From Cyclospora cayetanensis (Eukaryota; Apicomplexa; Conoidasida; Eucoccidiorida; Eimeriidae): a stretch of DNA of 64,000 bases. Positions 39,601 through 54,600 of the stretch are shown in pieces (position 1 is the stretch's first letter; each line of letters opens with the position of its first letter). Under the pieces are notes generated by a model that was not told where the DNA came from, did not search any database, and was given only the letters and a program-made list of their open reading frames with translations. The stretch is taken from positions 124,001-188,000 of the forward strand of contig NW_020312392.1 in assembly GCF_002999335.1 (NCBI RefSeq). The letters are read 5' to 3'. Both the position numbers and the translations under genes were made by a program.

Positions 39601-42600
39601 CAGAAGGAACAGCGTGAGCAAGTGGCTCTCTTCAAGCTCTTCCTAACCCCCTGTCCATTTTTGTCTCTCTTTTTGGCTCGGTTGCTCAATGCATTGGTAT
39701 GATTTTCTGACGTTGCCTGCTGCAGTTTTCTCGAAGGATTTCCCTGCCCTCCAGGGACACTAGCTACAGCTAACGCCAGCAGCATGGAAGGGTGCAGGTT
39801 GTGTCCTGCGGGCAAGCTTTCTAGTCCTTTTGCATCACTACACAAAGATAGCGTTTTTATTACCGCTCACAGCACTTAGCTAGCTTCTGCACACGCACCT
39901 CTACGCACACTGTGCAGAGCTAGTTGTCCAGCATACAAATGGGGGTGTGCTCAAAGACTTAAATCTAGGCATGGCGGGGCAGTAAGCTACTCGTGTAGCA
40001 CCTCCTGCTAAAGCGTATGTGCATACTTGCGTCGAGACATCCTTCTAAAATCCACTTTCAATGTCGGTGACACAGAACGGAAAGGCAGCTGTCATAGCGT
40101 GGGACGACTACCCCACACATAGTTTCTTTCATGTTTCTTTCCGCTTTGTTCTAGGCTATGGCTGCACCTTTGGAAACCACAAAGAGGCCTGCGCTGCTGG
40201 ATATTACTGTCCAGCTGGCACACACGACTCCAGATCTATCCCTTGCCCTCCAGGCACCTACAATCCCAACATTCTGGCCACATCACGGAGCAGCTGCCTG
40301 GCCTGCCCCAAAGGCAGCTACTGCGCCAGCCTCGCACAAACCTCCCCAGACAACTGCCCTTCAGGGCATTACTGTGACGCAAAAGGATTGGTTCTTGGGA
40401 TTCCTTGCCCAGCGGGGACATACAACACCAAGTAAAATCCCTGAATTTTAAACTTGTGCCCTCAACCCTTGATTGACCGAGCTGTGTTTCAAAAAGCAGA
40501 AATAGGCTAACTGCGAATTTCGGAGGCCACACCCTCAGAAATGAGGAGCGAAGTCTTACTATTTCTTCAGTTCCGTGCGCACCAGTCTTGTCACAGAACT
40601 TGCGTAAGCGTCCTTGCTTCTATTTTGCAATGCGCAAGGCTGCAGGGCATTTGCTGTCCACTGGCTTTTACAGTCTGCGTTTCAATATTCATATATACCG
40701 GTACAATTTGTTCTGTTTTACGCTGCACAGGTGACATGTGCACTCTCACGTTTTGTCTTGTGTGTATAAATGGCTAAATGGCCCTTGCAGGACCGGCTCT
40801 ACAAGCCTGAGTGACTGCCTCACGTGCCCAGCGGGGATGTTCTGCCCGGAGAAGGGAACCTCTATTCCAAGAACTTGCCCAGCTGGAACCTTTAACGGTC
40901 AGCATCCAGTGGTGAACCTCCCACGAGTGCTATTAACTGACTTGTAGTCAGATGCTCGTTTAGAACATGCTACCTATTACCTAGATACATGGCGTCTAGA
41001 GGCTAACGTGAAGCGTTCTTGAAGCTTGCTGCCATATTTCCCGCTACATTGCACGTGGCTAGCGGCCACTAATCTTTCCTGCGTGGTTGCTCAGACGGTA
41101 GTTCCCTTGCATCGAGTTGTCAGCCGTGTCCCCCTGGAAGTGCTTGTGCTATTGGCTCTATTAGCCCAACTTCTTGCGATCCTGGGGGATATTCCGGCAC
41201 AGGAGCAGCCGAGTGTGAAGCCTGCCAAGCTGGCTATTACTGTGATGAGGAGCAGATGACTTATGAGGACATGCTAGAGAAAGAATGCGAGCCTGGATTC
41301 ACATGTACTCTCCCAGGGGTGACGAAAACTCACATTGAGCATTACTGTGCATAGTGCTCCAGTACATTTGTGCAGTCAGTGAAAGGTTTAGTTGGCAAAC
41401 ACTTTCAGATACGCGTAGTCCAAATGGCACATCGAGTGACTCTTTGTGTATACCATGCCTTTGCGTTCCTCCGGCGACACTAATTTCGAGTCTGAGCAAC
41501 GAGCTAGCAGTCATACCTTTGCCCATATAATCAGCCACGCACCTCCTTTATCCAATCATTCGCCAGACAGCAGCTCGGCATAAGATGTACTGATACGAAG
41601 AAATCCCTGTCTTACCGATCGCAGGGGCGAGAATTCTCTCCACTCTTACACCTTCACATCCTCTGTGGACCTGCAGTCCACACAGATGGTCGCGTATGCT
41701 GCGGATGCAGGTTGCGGTAAAGCCGTCACTGGACACCCATGGCTGCCCCGCAGGGCACTATTGTACTGGTGTGAGCTTTACTAGGACAATTGTCCACTTC
41801 CGAAAATATACAGTGCATGAGCTTATTCCTGGTCAAAAGCCATTCACAAAAAAAGCAGCCAGAATCTGCACATATTCAAAGCCAAAGGTCGTATTTGCTT
41901 CTAGTAAATCAATTTATAAAGCCGCTCTTGTGCATTGTGCTCTTAAAATCCGCAAAATGTACACAGTGTGTAGTACTCGCTACAGGCGTGGTAGGCTGCT
42001 CTGCACACAATTGGCACTGCGTGCTTGATTCAGGGCTCTTCTCCCCCTCTTCCGTGCCCTGTAGGGACATACGGCTTGAATCTAGGCGCTACTGCGATAG
42101 ATGAATGCCTGCCGGCACCAGCTGGATCCTATGTGGATACACCGGGGTCTACAGAGCCCTCAGGGAGCTGTCTGCCTGGCTATTACTGCCCTGAGGGATC
42201 ATCCAGCTCCAAGGAAATGATTTGCCCAGCCGGTAATATCAGAGCAATTATTTGAAGACTTCATTAGTATCGCTGTTGCCCCCCGAGGGACAGAATGCCA
42301 GAATTCCCTTTGGGTACTCGCCGGGCCTCTGCGTCAGCTTCTAGTAGATCTGCATCTGTGTGTTTTTGCTGCCTTCACTAGTCGGCAAACTTGTAGCTAG
42401 CATACTTGGGTGTTGCTAATTCAGGTACTGTGGGCAGGAGCCCCGGTAGCAAGTCAGTGGAGGAGTGCGAGCCTTGCGATCCAGGGGTCACGTGTCAGAT
42501 TCAGCATGGAACATTGGTGCAGCTGCCTTGCTCCGCTGGTCATTACTGCCCTGCAGGTTCTTCAGTAGCCCAGCGTTGCCCGGAGGGCACATACCGTGGC

Positions 42601-45600
42601 TTTACTGGGGGAACTTCTGTTGAGGACTGCTTCAAGTGCCCTGCGGGGTACTTTTGCTCTGGCACAGGTCTCTCAGCGCCCTCTGGCACATGCCTTGCTG
42701 GGTATGCCAATGCACAGGCCTTTATACGGTCCCCATATCCCGTCTTTATTTGTCATGACCTTACCTCAATACCACGTAGAGGCCCCCCATAGAGATCCTT
42801 CGGATGGCTCCGACGAGCCTCGCTCTTCGTCTTGCCCTCGGCACGCTTTGATAGAGCTTCTAAAACCCGAAGGTGGGGCGCGACAATCAGCGCCTCAAAT
42901 ATAAGGAGCAAACATGCGCCTTTCTTATTGCTTAACTCCGATTTATGACCACCACAGGTACATTTGCTCGAGCAGCTCCACAAGTCCACGCCCAACCGAC
43001 GGGATCAGCGGCAGTGCTTGCAGCTTTGGGGGGTACTGCCCTTCTGGAGCCCTCTCAAAGCAACCGTGTCCCGCTGGGACATATAATCCAGACAAGATTG
43101 GTTTGGGCCCTGCCGATTGTGCTGTTTGCCCACCCGGGTACTATTGTGAGGGCAGTACTAGTACAGCACCCACCGGGTTGTGCGAAGCCGGTTTCATCTG
43201 CCCTAAAGGAGCCAGCAACCCCAGACAAAAGCTGGCACCAAAAGGACACTACTCGGAGGAGGGAGCTGGTGCTGCTACTCCATGTCCTAGAGGGACGTTC
43301 AACCCTAACGAGGGCCAAGCGCAATGCACTCTGTGTGTAGCTGGGTCAGTGCTTTGCCCAGTCACTCACAAACAACTAAGTCTAAGCATTTTACGGGTCG
43401 TTCGCCCTGCCACCACATGCCGTATAACTGTGTCAGTAAGCCCATGGGGCATCGCTTTTACATCTAGAGGTCGACGAAGTGGCAGCACGCCAAGAAGCCG
43501 AGGCAGATGAAAACACAAACAAAAACCATAGCAGATATTGGCACAGCACCTCTAGAGGCAGACGGATAATATTACAGTTCTATAGAACAAAATGGGCGCG
43601 CAGGTTTTACTGTCCAGATACTGGCGCAGAGACCATGCTTCAGTGCCCTGCTGGGTATTACTGCGAAGAAGGATCAGAAGAACCAACGCCATGCCCCGAA
43701 GGGACTCTTAGTTCACGGACAATGCAGCCTTCAGCAGAGAGTTGCATGCCCTGCCCGCCCACATATTACTGCATGGGCGAGGGAAATCAGCTTGTGTCAG
43801 GAAGCTGCGATGAGGGCTACTTCTGTGCCACCGGGGCGACACGTCCAAGACCAGAACGAAACGAGCACGGAACAAGTGGACCATGCCCGAGGGGGACTTA
43901 CTGCCCCCGAGTAGGCCTACCTGCCAGCCATATGTAGAACTGCCAATAAACGTTGAGAGATGCATACACGCAGGACGCCTTAAATTGTCTTTGAGCGCTG
44001 AATACTGGGATTAGGTATCTGGATGGCTGTTCTGATTTGAAGGCCCTAAAATGGTAGACAGTGGCTCAAAAAAGGAGTTACGCGCTTTTCACAATGGACA
44101 GTTAACTGCTGCTTTTTTTTATCTGCTAGCGGCTTCAAAGGTGACTTTGCGCCTTGCGGTGTGATGAACACCCTCTGGGTTGACAGGGTATGGAAAGGCC
44201 ACACTTGTGTGCCCCGGGGACATACGGGGCCAGTGAAAGTCTAGTGGTATCCTATCAGTGCAGTAAATGCACTGAAGGCAGCTACTGCTCCAGAACGGGA
44301 CTGTCAAGTCCAGAAGGCAGCTGCGCTGCAGGATACCTCTGTCCAGCCGGAAGTCGAACGCCGTATTCTGTTGCTTGCAAGTAAGGTTTCTTTCTGGGAG
44401 GCCTTTCGTGCGCCTTCGTTAGATGGCACTGACTCTCCGGGTTACACTATTTTCTGAGGGAAGCAACCGTTTTACCTCAGTCACAGAAGAGTATAGATAC
44501 TGTCAATTGACCTGACTAATATAAAGTAGCTTTCTATTCGAATCCCGTGCCGTCACCCCGTCTTCTTGCCTAATTTTCCTCAGAGCTGGGACTTATTGCC
44601 CAGAAGGCGTGTTTTCTGAACTCCCTTGTCCATCCGGTAATTAGTGAATAGATTTCTACATTTTCCTGTCTCTTCAGCACCCTCCAGTTCCTGGCTCTTT
44701 CTCATTGGGCCTTCCTCTCCTTCAGTGCAGCTGCCGCCTGTTCTTTACGTCTGGCACCGAGGATGTGCTTTGGTGCCCTTCTCTACTTCTTTTACAGGAA
44801 CATATAACTGGATGAGTGGGGCGAAAGAGTGCAAACCTTGCCCAGCAGGTTTTCTTTGCGGCCTTAGAGTCGCGGACTACACCAAAACTCGTTGTCCTGC
44901 GGGCAACTATTGTCCAGCCGGCCTTGACACCGGTGCTCCCCTGCAGTGTCCTGCAGGCACATTTGGACCCACACAGGGGCTTATGCATGTACGGCAGTGC
45001 CAGCCCTGTCCACCGGGGAAAATATGTACCTCCAAAGGCATCGAATCTCCCCAAGAAGCTTGCCCTGCCGGGTCGTACTGCCCAGTGGGAGACCAAAGCA
45101 GTCAAACAGAAATCGCAGCGCTGCCCTGCCCGGCCGGTAGTTACTGTCCTTCTGGAGTGGCTAGCCCCATTACGTGTCCGCCAGGTGAGGCTGCATTGCA
45201 ATTTCAGCCTACAAGTGCCCAGTATTGGGGTTGCATGAAGGTTACACAGATAAGGCCAATAGTTCATAGAATCTCTTGGTCTGGTTGGATTCGAGATGGA
45301 TTCAGCCGAGTGCTGCCAACAATGTGTGCGCAGGCAAGCTATGTACAAAAGAAGGTTTGACGGAACCTGATATGGAGTGCCCCGCAGGTCTCCTGTGCGA
45401 GGCGGGAACCTCAAGCCTGGACTCTGCTACACTATGCCCTGTGGGGTTCGTGTGTGTGGAGGGAGCTGCTGATGCTCTACCCTGTCCCAGGGGCAAGTAC
45501 AGCACCCAAAGTGGCTCAGGCTCCCTCATGCAATGCAGGAAGTGCCCTGCCGGACAATACTGTGACAGTGCAGTTCCAGGGCAAATCACCGGGCTCTGTG

Positions 45601-48600
45601 CTGCTGGATTTTATTGCGAAGAGGGAGCCAGCTCTCCTTGGAGCAAAATTTGCCCCAGCGGCAAGGTCTGCCCTGAAGGCTCTGGTACTCCCGCCACATG
45701 CCCCGTGGGCACTGCAACCTTTGCTGATGGATCCTCCCTCTGCAGCGCATGCCCTGCCGGCTTGACCTGCTTAGGAGGAAAGCTTCTGGAATGTGAAGCA
45801 GGAGCCTATTGCGATGGAGAAGCGGGCCAAGCACCGTGCCCTACAGGGACGTATATGCCATTTAAGGGAGCTACCAGCGTGGACTCCTGCCTCCCCTGCC
45901 CCGCCGGTGAGAGAACGGCAATGAAAAGATCTCCATTTTCGTGCAATGACTGCTAAGCACATCGGCATATTTAGCGTGCGGAGAATGAGTGAAACTGTCA
46001 TGTCCGGACTTCTCAGGGAAGGCCTGCCCCACTTCTGGGACCGCCATTCCAACCAACTGCGAAGAAGGATATTACTGTATTTCTCAGTCAACCTCCGCCG
46101 TTCCAGAAACTTTAGTTCCGCTTTCTGAGGCGCTTGCAGCCGCAGCTGGACTTTCGGGGGCCTCTACGACGGGGGGGGCAGCTTGCCCAGCAGGCGGCTT
46201 CTGCCCCTTGGGTACCCGCTTTGCCGTGCCATGTCCTCCTGGAATGTATTGTGGACGATCACATCTGACTGAGCCTCAGGGCACTTGTGCAGCAGGGCAT
46301 TTTTGTGTCAACTCCAGCGAATCGGACAGTCCTCAGGGACCTACTGATGCTTGCCCCTCCAGATCCGTTGGAGGGTTTTGTCCTGCTGGCGAGTGTTTTA
46401 TGGACGATGCAAACTCATTCCCCCACAACACTCTAAGCGCACGCTTGCAGAATTTATTTTTTTGTCTTCCGTTGTACTCTGTATTTCCCTCTGCGACACT
46501 GGAGCTGTATTCTTTCTTCCACCATTTTGCATTTGCCCACCTCTTCTACACTGTCATTTTCTTGCAGGCCACTACTGCCCGGTCGGCTCCTCAGAGCCCA
46601 TAGCCTGCCCTAGTGGTGAGTAGCATTCGACGGTCTGGCTGGCTGTGCGCTTCTCACCTGTACTTCATCTATTGTGCATGTCCCCTTGCCACATATTTCG
46701 GGTATTCACCCCCATCTCTACAGCTGAAATAAAGCTTTCGAACTTTTGAACACGCACATTTTGTACTAGAATCACCAGCTGGTGCCGTTTTATCTCTTTG
46801 CTCAGGATCCGTGCGGCAGCATCGACTTGGCAAGGATTCGAGTTCGTGCGACCCGTGCCCTGCAGGGAGTTTCTGCCCAAGTCCCGGCCTTCAAAAGGCT
46901 GCGGGTGAATGCGCTCAGGGTTTTGTCTGCCCTGAAGGGTCTAAAGTGCGTCCATATCATTGTGCATGTGGTTTAGATGGCATAACAAGACAAGTAGTGA
47001 TGGACTTGCCTGAGCTGAAAAAAGCTGCGTGCTGTGCATGTGATAGACCGTTGAATCTATAGCTGCAGCTGAATTGGCAGCTCAGCACCACTTTTGCTTG
47101 ACTGTCTATGACGTGTACCTGGCTTTCCACGTGACGTGCTTGGCTATCCAATCAGGATGTCGCAGAAGAGCTGTGTCCCTCGGGTTCAGCGTGTGGAGGC
47201 GCAACAGGGGAGCCCCAAGCATGCCAGCCAGGGTGAGCATTGATCTAAATGCTACAACTTAAGGCGAATGGCACTAGTTTTTGCAATACAGGGTGCAAGG
47301 AGGACAAAGCCGATGGTAACTATGCTAGGCAGGCCCCATAACTGCTGCATCCTAGTCCCGGGTTCGCACGGAAAAATTGTTCCAACGGGTTCCCGTTCAG
47401 CTATTGATTAAAATTTTTGTCTTACTTTGCAGTGTGTTATCTATAGTCCCCGGGCATACACGCCACAACGCAGCACATAGCCACAACTACAAAATTAGAA
47501 CTTATCTGCTTCTTTGAGACGTGTCTTTTTTATCCTTTGAATGCTTTCCCTTTACCCTTGACAATTAACGTGAAGATAGAGGTCAGAGTTTGTTGCTTTC
47601 TCAAGTGACTCCTTGCTTCTCTCCCTGCTACTAGGAGAACGGTTTGAGCGTTACATGGAGTATGAGTGCCATTAGTTACTACATTTTACCGGTATTATGC
47701 TAGCAGAGGAGCGATAGCTGTCGCGGTGCATGATACATGAGGCTGGTGACACTTGCAGGCTAACATTGACTAGCAAAGTCGTTATTGTTTCTTCGTGTTT
47801 CAGGACTTTCCAGGCAGACGCAGGCAGCACAAGCTGCACCAACTGCCCCGCAGCCTTCTACTGTGCAGACGCAGCGCAGCCACCCATAGCATGTCCAGAG
47901 GGAAATTATTGTCCAGAAGGGTCACAAAGTCCCCAGCCCTGTCCTCCCGGGACCTATAGAAGTGTCAAAGGTGGTGCAGCAGAAGATGACTGCTTCTCTT
48001 GCCCCCCAGGGAAATATTGCTCTTCTTGGGGTACTAAGAGTAATCTTCTGGATTGTCCTGCTGGATACTATTGCCGCTTGGGGGCTGGCACACTAGGCAA
48101 TGCAGTCCAATATCAATCAATGTTTACTGCCAACGGGCAGATTACTGACCATAATCTCAGCGTTGCAGTGGAAGACCCTTGCAACGGGGTATTACCGTGC
48201 GTCTATGCATTAGTGTAAGTCTTTTTGGTGCTCCTGACAGAGTTCTTTGCAAAATAGGCTCCTCTATTGCATAGAACGCACTACCACGGCAGCACAGCTC
48301 ACCCCTTGCCAAGTGTATTTTCTCTACTCCGCAGGTGTCCTGCAAACACCTACTGCCCGAAGGGCTCCTGGACCCCAACTCACTGCCCTAGTGGCACCGG
48401 CCACACGCGTCGCGGGGCCGCCTCAGCGGTAGAGTGCCTTAAATGTGGTGCTGGGGTCTACTGTAAAAGCTCAGGAACTCAAGAGCCCTGTGATGAGGGT
48501 TTTGTCTGTTACGGGGCAGCAGTAACAGGAAGGCCACTAGAGGGGAGCACAGGAGAAATATGCCCTAAAGGTCGCTACTGTCCTAGGGGTACTACTAACT

Positions 48601-51600
48601 CCAGAGTCTGTCCCATTGGCACGTATGGGCCTACGAAAGGCCTTAGCTATGCCTGTGATCCCTGCCCTCCTGGGAGAGTCTGCCAGCAAGAGGGTAAGCA
48701 AATGCATCGATGAGCTTACTTTGCTGGGTACCTATGTTTATGAGCCCCATCTTTTAGTACTGGGGTGGCGTGCCATTAGACACCCCTGATGCCCGATGTA
48801 GAGCGACAATGCCTGCTGATTTTTGGTGCATTAGGACTTACGGAGGCACCCAATATATGGTGTACAAAAGGCTCCTATTGCCCTGAAGGGGCCATAAATC
48901 CCCGGCAATGCCCAGTGGGAACTTATAATGACCAGCTGGGGCAGCCAGACGAATGGGGCTGCCTGGAATGCCCTCCTGGTAAGCACAAAAGCTAGTGACT
49001 TTCATTTAGCTGCTCACCTGTGTTTGACTGCTCCCTAAAGGGGATGCTGTCATCGTGCCAACTCACCTCAGGAAACATAACGCTTTATTCTTTACCCTGC
49101 GAATTCCGCAGCTTTGACAGGTGACCAATTCTTTATCACCTTACACCGTCGATTGAGAGTGCCTTTGTGCAGGGCAGTACTGCAGCTCACCCGGCCTTGC
49201 TGAGCCTTCTGGGCCATGCGACCAAGGGACGTGGTGCATCTCTGGATCACAGATTAATGACGCAGTCACAGCCTACCTACCGCTTTCAGCAGTGCTTTGT
49301 CCAGCAGGTTACACATGCGAAAGCGGGGCGGTGAGAATTGGTAGTAGCGTGGATAGGCCTGGCGCAGACTGGTGTTCCCAGTGGATCTGCATCCTCCTTT
49401 ACAGCTGATTCAATTTTACAACTCCACGAATCTTTTTAAATCGACCGCATTCTCGGAAGCAGGAACTAGCAGTAGCAAGTTGACGCGGTCAATGCCACTT
49501 TTTCCTCTGTTTTGCAGATTGTCCCCACCGCGTGCCCCAAGGGGACGTACAAGGACACAGAAGGGGAAGCAGAGTGTTCCACCTGCCCAGCTGGAGTCTA
49601 CTGTGCCCATGAAGCTGTGATCACTGCGGCGGGGGATGGGCCGTGCTATGCTGGATTCTACTGTACAGGTGGTTCAACAACGCCAGCTCCTACAAAGGAA
49701 AAAAACGGAGATGTGTGTCCTCCGCACAAATACTGCCCGGCAGGTACAGCCAAGCCCCCAAAATGTACTACACCACTTTTTCAGCATGACTGCCTTCACC
49801 ATCACTTATTGTGAACAATGTCTGATGAATATATGGAATGAGGAACTGGCGCTGTGCCAGGTTACACGTGTCTATAAAGGTATTTTAGTGTGTTTCAGGC
49901 TCATCTACTCCGCTAGATTGCCCTGCTGGCACATTCAACAGCAATTCAGGTACTCTAATTGTTTTGTTTACCAGTCTTCTTTTCTTTATCTGTTAGTTTC
50001 CTGCTGCTGCCAATTTACTTGCGAAGACTAATGAAGCTTTTGATTGGCTGAATATTATTTAGGCCTCTTAGTTGGGCCTGTGGTCAAATGCTAGTCAAAA
50101 ACGCCCCTTACCTTTAAGATAATAAAAACCTACCGCTTGTTTCTCTTATATTGGTTTGTTAACATTCCACTTTGGGGCTGAGCGATAGCTGCTGCTGCTT
50201 CGTAGGCATGAAGGCTTGCCCAGACTGCACCGCCGGGTACAAGTGCGCAGTTGGAGTCATAGAGGAGTGCCCGATGGGTGGCTTCTGCCCCTCTGGTCAG
50301 GCCGAAGTCAGTGTTTGCGGGGCAGGAACCATCGGCAAAGCAAAGGGCTTCAGTGTGCAGGACGAATGCGCAGAGTGTCCAGCAGGGAAAGTCTGTATAA
50401 ACAGCCAGGAGAGTGACTGCCCTGCTGGGACCCTGTGTCTAGGTGGAGCAGCGCCTGGCATTGCTTCTGCGTCTATTGAATATGAACAACAAGCTGCCAA
50501 GTTTTGGAGTGGCATTCAAATACAACTCGCGTAGGAGTAGACATCGACTAAGATGAAGTTCACCAGTTTTGTGTGTTTCCTTCTTAGTCATCTATGTCAG
50601 TGACTTGAGTTTAGAAGCTTCTTCCGTAGGATCTAGAGTTGAAAGTTTGGTGCACAGTTCAGAAAATTTCTTCGGCCACACTCACAAGGATGCTTCCACC
50701 ATCAGCGAGGTTGTCTTAAAGCAGTGAAACCAGAATCTATTTTCGAAGCCCAACCGGGAGAAGCAGCTTCGCAAACTCTATATATTCCATGTATTTGAGT
50801 GCAGCGGGCCATGCCCCTCAGGCTTGTACTGCCCCACCGGAACAAAGACACCAGAGAGGTGTCCTGAGGGCCTTGCAACTGCATCTGAAGGAGCCAAATC
50901 ACAGGACGATTGCGTTGACTGTCAACTTGGCTACTTATGTGGCCCACTGACTTTGGTGTGTGCTCCCAAAAGTAACTAGGTGGAACCGCATATGCTTAGT
51001 GCTACACCCAGCCACATGAGACTGTTTACTGGGGAAGAGGACAAAGCAAGCACAAAGGCCGAATTCCAAAGATAGCAGTAGGATGTTAATTCCTCAGCTT
51101 TTGCCAAGCTGTTCATAAACAGTGCAAACGCAGCTCTGCTGTGGCTTCCATTTGGCTGCTGCCACTCCACAGAACCCCATTATTTGCCCTGAAGGGGCCT
51201 TCTGTCCTCCCGGTCAGGACCTCCCAACAGCATGTCCAATTGGGACCTATCAAGGCTTGCGCGGAGTGATGCAGGCGGACATGTGCAATCCCTGTGCAGC
51301 AGTAAGTGCTTCATGAAAACCCTTTTTTACATCGCCTAAACAGTTCTTCCCGTGTCAGACGCAGTTTTTCCACGTGAATTTGTCGTGCCTTTCGAGTTAT
51401 TACTCCCACTTAGATTGGTCTACGCGACTGCAGCAAACATCTAAAGCAACGTGGTCCAAATTTCACAAGGTCCCTTGTAGTGCGTCCGCAGGGACACACC
51501 TGCCCTACCGAAGGAATGGAAATTTACGCGAACAGTGTCTGCCCATGGGGCCACTACTGCCTGCAAGGGAGCGCAGAGCCAGAACCATGTCTCCCAGGAA

Positions 51601-54600
51601 CATTCAACGACCAGATTGGCTCAAAATCCGCGGATGAATGCACGCCTTGCCCTGCGGGTATGTGCCGCTAACCTTAGGAGTTTCCAGCGCTTGTCAGATT
51701 CCACCAAAACTAAAAACGCAGCTTTAAATCGGATTGACTGGTGTCACAATCGTGTTTCTCTGTGATATTTCCACGAGACTAAGGTACATCTGTGGTGTGC
51801 ACGAGAATTGTGTATATGTGTTTACGGAGCCCTGGTGCCTCACATATACGTAAACATTCAATAATGCTGCGCATTCCTGTAGGTTTTTTTTGCCCTGGAC
51901 ATAAGCGAAGTTTTCATGTTTCTCTAGAGGCCGTTGAACTATCCCTGTTTCGGCAGGCAGATATGGTCATACAGAGGGGGCAAAACGAGAGCTATCGGTT
52001 GGCATGCATTCCCAAGACGTACTGCCCCGCAGGGTCTGTTGAGCCGACTCCGTGCCCTGAAACCTTCTACTGTCCCGGAGAGTCAGGAGAGCCTCTTCCT
52101 TGTCCACCGAACCACTACTGCCCTGAAGAGACCGACACCCCAATGCCCTGTCCAACGGGCTTCTTTTGCCCTGGTGGCGCCACCAAGCCATTCACTTGCC
52201 CTGCTGGTAGCCGGGTAAACCTTTCATGCAGTTTCGCCGGTTTGGCGTGTATTGGGAAAGGAGCCAAAGAATTTAGAAAGCATGTATTTAGCTATGTCCT
52301 GGCTTCTGGCACTGCATGAGCCTCAGGGATTAATGCGACGGGATTCAACGTTCCGCCTCCCCTGTGTGCAGGCTAAATCAACATGCGACGGGACCTTGAC
52401 GGTCAACGCTTGCTGCGAACTGTGCCCAGCTGGGACCTACTCAGACTCAAATGCATCTTCTGTCTGCAGTCCCTGCAGTGCCGGATATGTCTGCACTGGT
52501 AATGGGCCAGACCGGCCGTGCTCAGCCTCGGAGTTGCCAAGACCTAAATTTTTTTGTCACTGTTGGTATAAATACACACAGTACACTACGGTTGCTTCAG
52601 GCACAGGTTTTACACTTAATAGGCTTGTGGGGCTGTGGACGGCATCTGCAGGTGGAGCGACAAGTCCAATGCCATTAACTGCTGGGGGCCACATCTGTCC
52701 TGCTGGCTACTATTGTCCTGCTGCAACGGTTGTCCCCCTCCCTTGCAGTCCGGGAACCTACAGGGAAGCACCAGGGGCGACGGATGCTGCTGAATGCTTA
52801 GCGTGCCCCGAGGGGACTTATCAACGCTTCCTTGCAATGGTATGTCTCTACGCGCAATGCACATGGTCGTAGCTCCTCGCTAAGCATTTAAAAACCCTGC
52901 CCTTCCCACCACATACTTCGTGAATTATTTGCTTAACATTAATCTTTCAAAAGATTGCATACAAGCAGAAGGTCGTTCCCCCAGATTCAACACACGGACT
53001 GGCTTACTGTACACCTGCTTCTCTGATATATGGAATTCTTAGTTGGTCTTTGATGACATCCTGTGTAGATTGCTTTGCTGTGGGTTGCTGCGATCAATCA
53101 AAAGCTAAAGCCCGTCGTAGACACGGTAACAACTGATTGTATTTGCTGGCTATTTACTATTGCTGCGCTACAGACCTCCTGTGACACCTGTGGGTCACAT
53201 GCGGTAGAGGAAAAGAAATCTGGTTCGCTTACATGTGTTTGCTTGGGCAAAAATCGCGTGTACCAGCATGGAGACAAAAAGTGTTCCTGTCAGCAAGGGT
53301 CAGTGCGCCACCGCTTCTTTCCATTAAGTGCTAGCTTCACAGGCACTCCAAAACAGTTGACTCGTACGAGGGCAGAAGGCATCTCACTGATCTGGGTAGA
53401 CCCGGATCACAAATGCTTTAAAAGCTCTGCTTGCTTCTGATACACTATAAGGGGCTGAGTAACATGCAGTGTTTCATCTCTTCTTACTTCCCACAGATTT
53501 GTGAGCTATGATCATCACTTGGAAGTAGCGGAGCTACAAGATGGGACGCTGCCTTGTCAGCCAGCGACTTTTACGCGTTGCACATCGACCGAGTTTAGGG
53601 ATCACTTAGGGAGATGTGTGGCTTCGGTTGACTGTACGGAAGCGTGTGGGCCAGAGGGTGGTACTTTCCTGAGCAGTATAGGCATCTGTGAATGCGCAAA
53701 TGCCCTCGCGGAAGCTGCACAATGCAGCAGCAAATGCAAGTCAGTGCTGCCAACTGTCACCCTCGGCACAAATGCGATCAACCTCGTGGATCACCAGACA
53801 GGAGAAACAACCCTTCTGGAACATCCAGATATTGACTTAACTTATGCTATCAAGTACTGCTCAATGCTTCGAGTGAGCGGCAAATGTCTCTGCTGGATTA
53901 GGAAATCACTCTAGAGCGCTCTTTTTGTACCTAGCTATGCATGTTTACTCTAGTACAGCGCGTTTGTTATGAAGTGTCGTGGCCTGACTCCAGGAGCTTC
54001 TGGTGGACCTGGAGGTTCCTTGCCGCATTTACTTCCAGCGCGCTGATCAGGCGGGGCTGCATGCACTGTACGCCCCTCCAAGTTCTCTCTGGGCGCCAAC
54101 GAAGTGGCGTGCAGGAGGCACAGACCAACGACTTTTGGCATGGAGTCGACGCAGCTCAAGACATACCAAGGCCAGCGCCAAGTCGTTACCTCGGGGACAG
54201 GAGGCTTCTCAAGTCGGAGAGATTGAGGAACTGCAGCAACAGAATGTACTAAGACGGCTAGGGTCAAGCTGGAGGCAGTCCTTTAACTTCGAACTACAGT
54301 CGATGGCAGTCAACAACTCCGTGACCTGCATTTTAGTCGGATCTTCCATTGTCTGGGAGCTCAAAGATGGAGTATATCCTGTGTATGTAGAGGTGTGTTT
54401 GCTTTGGCGGCAACACAACACTGCCCAGTAAAGCAAGCACAGACGCTGGTGGTAGTATCTGCTGCACTGTGGTGTGTATCTGTTTCGTTCCGTGCTTCAA
54501 CACTGAGAGCTGAGCTTGCTTACCCGCAGGATTCGTTACTCAATTCAAGCAAAACCTTTGATAGCACCGATTTTCGGCAGCTAATTGAAGCGGCAGAGGA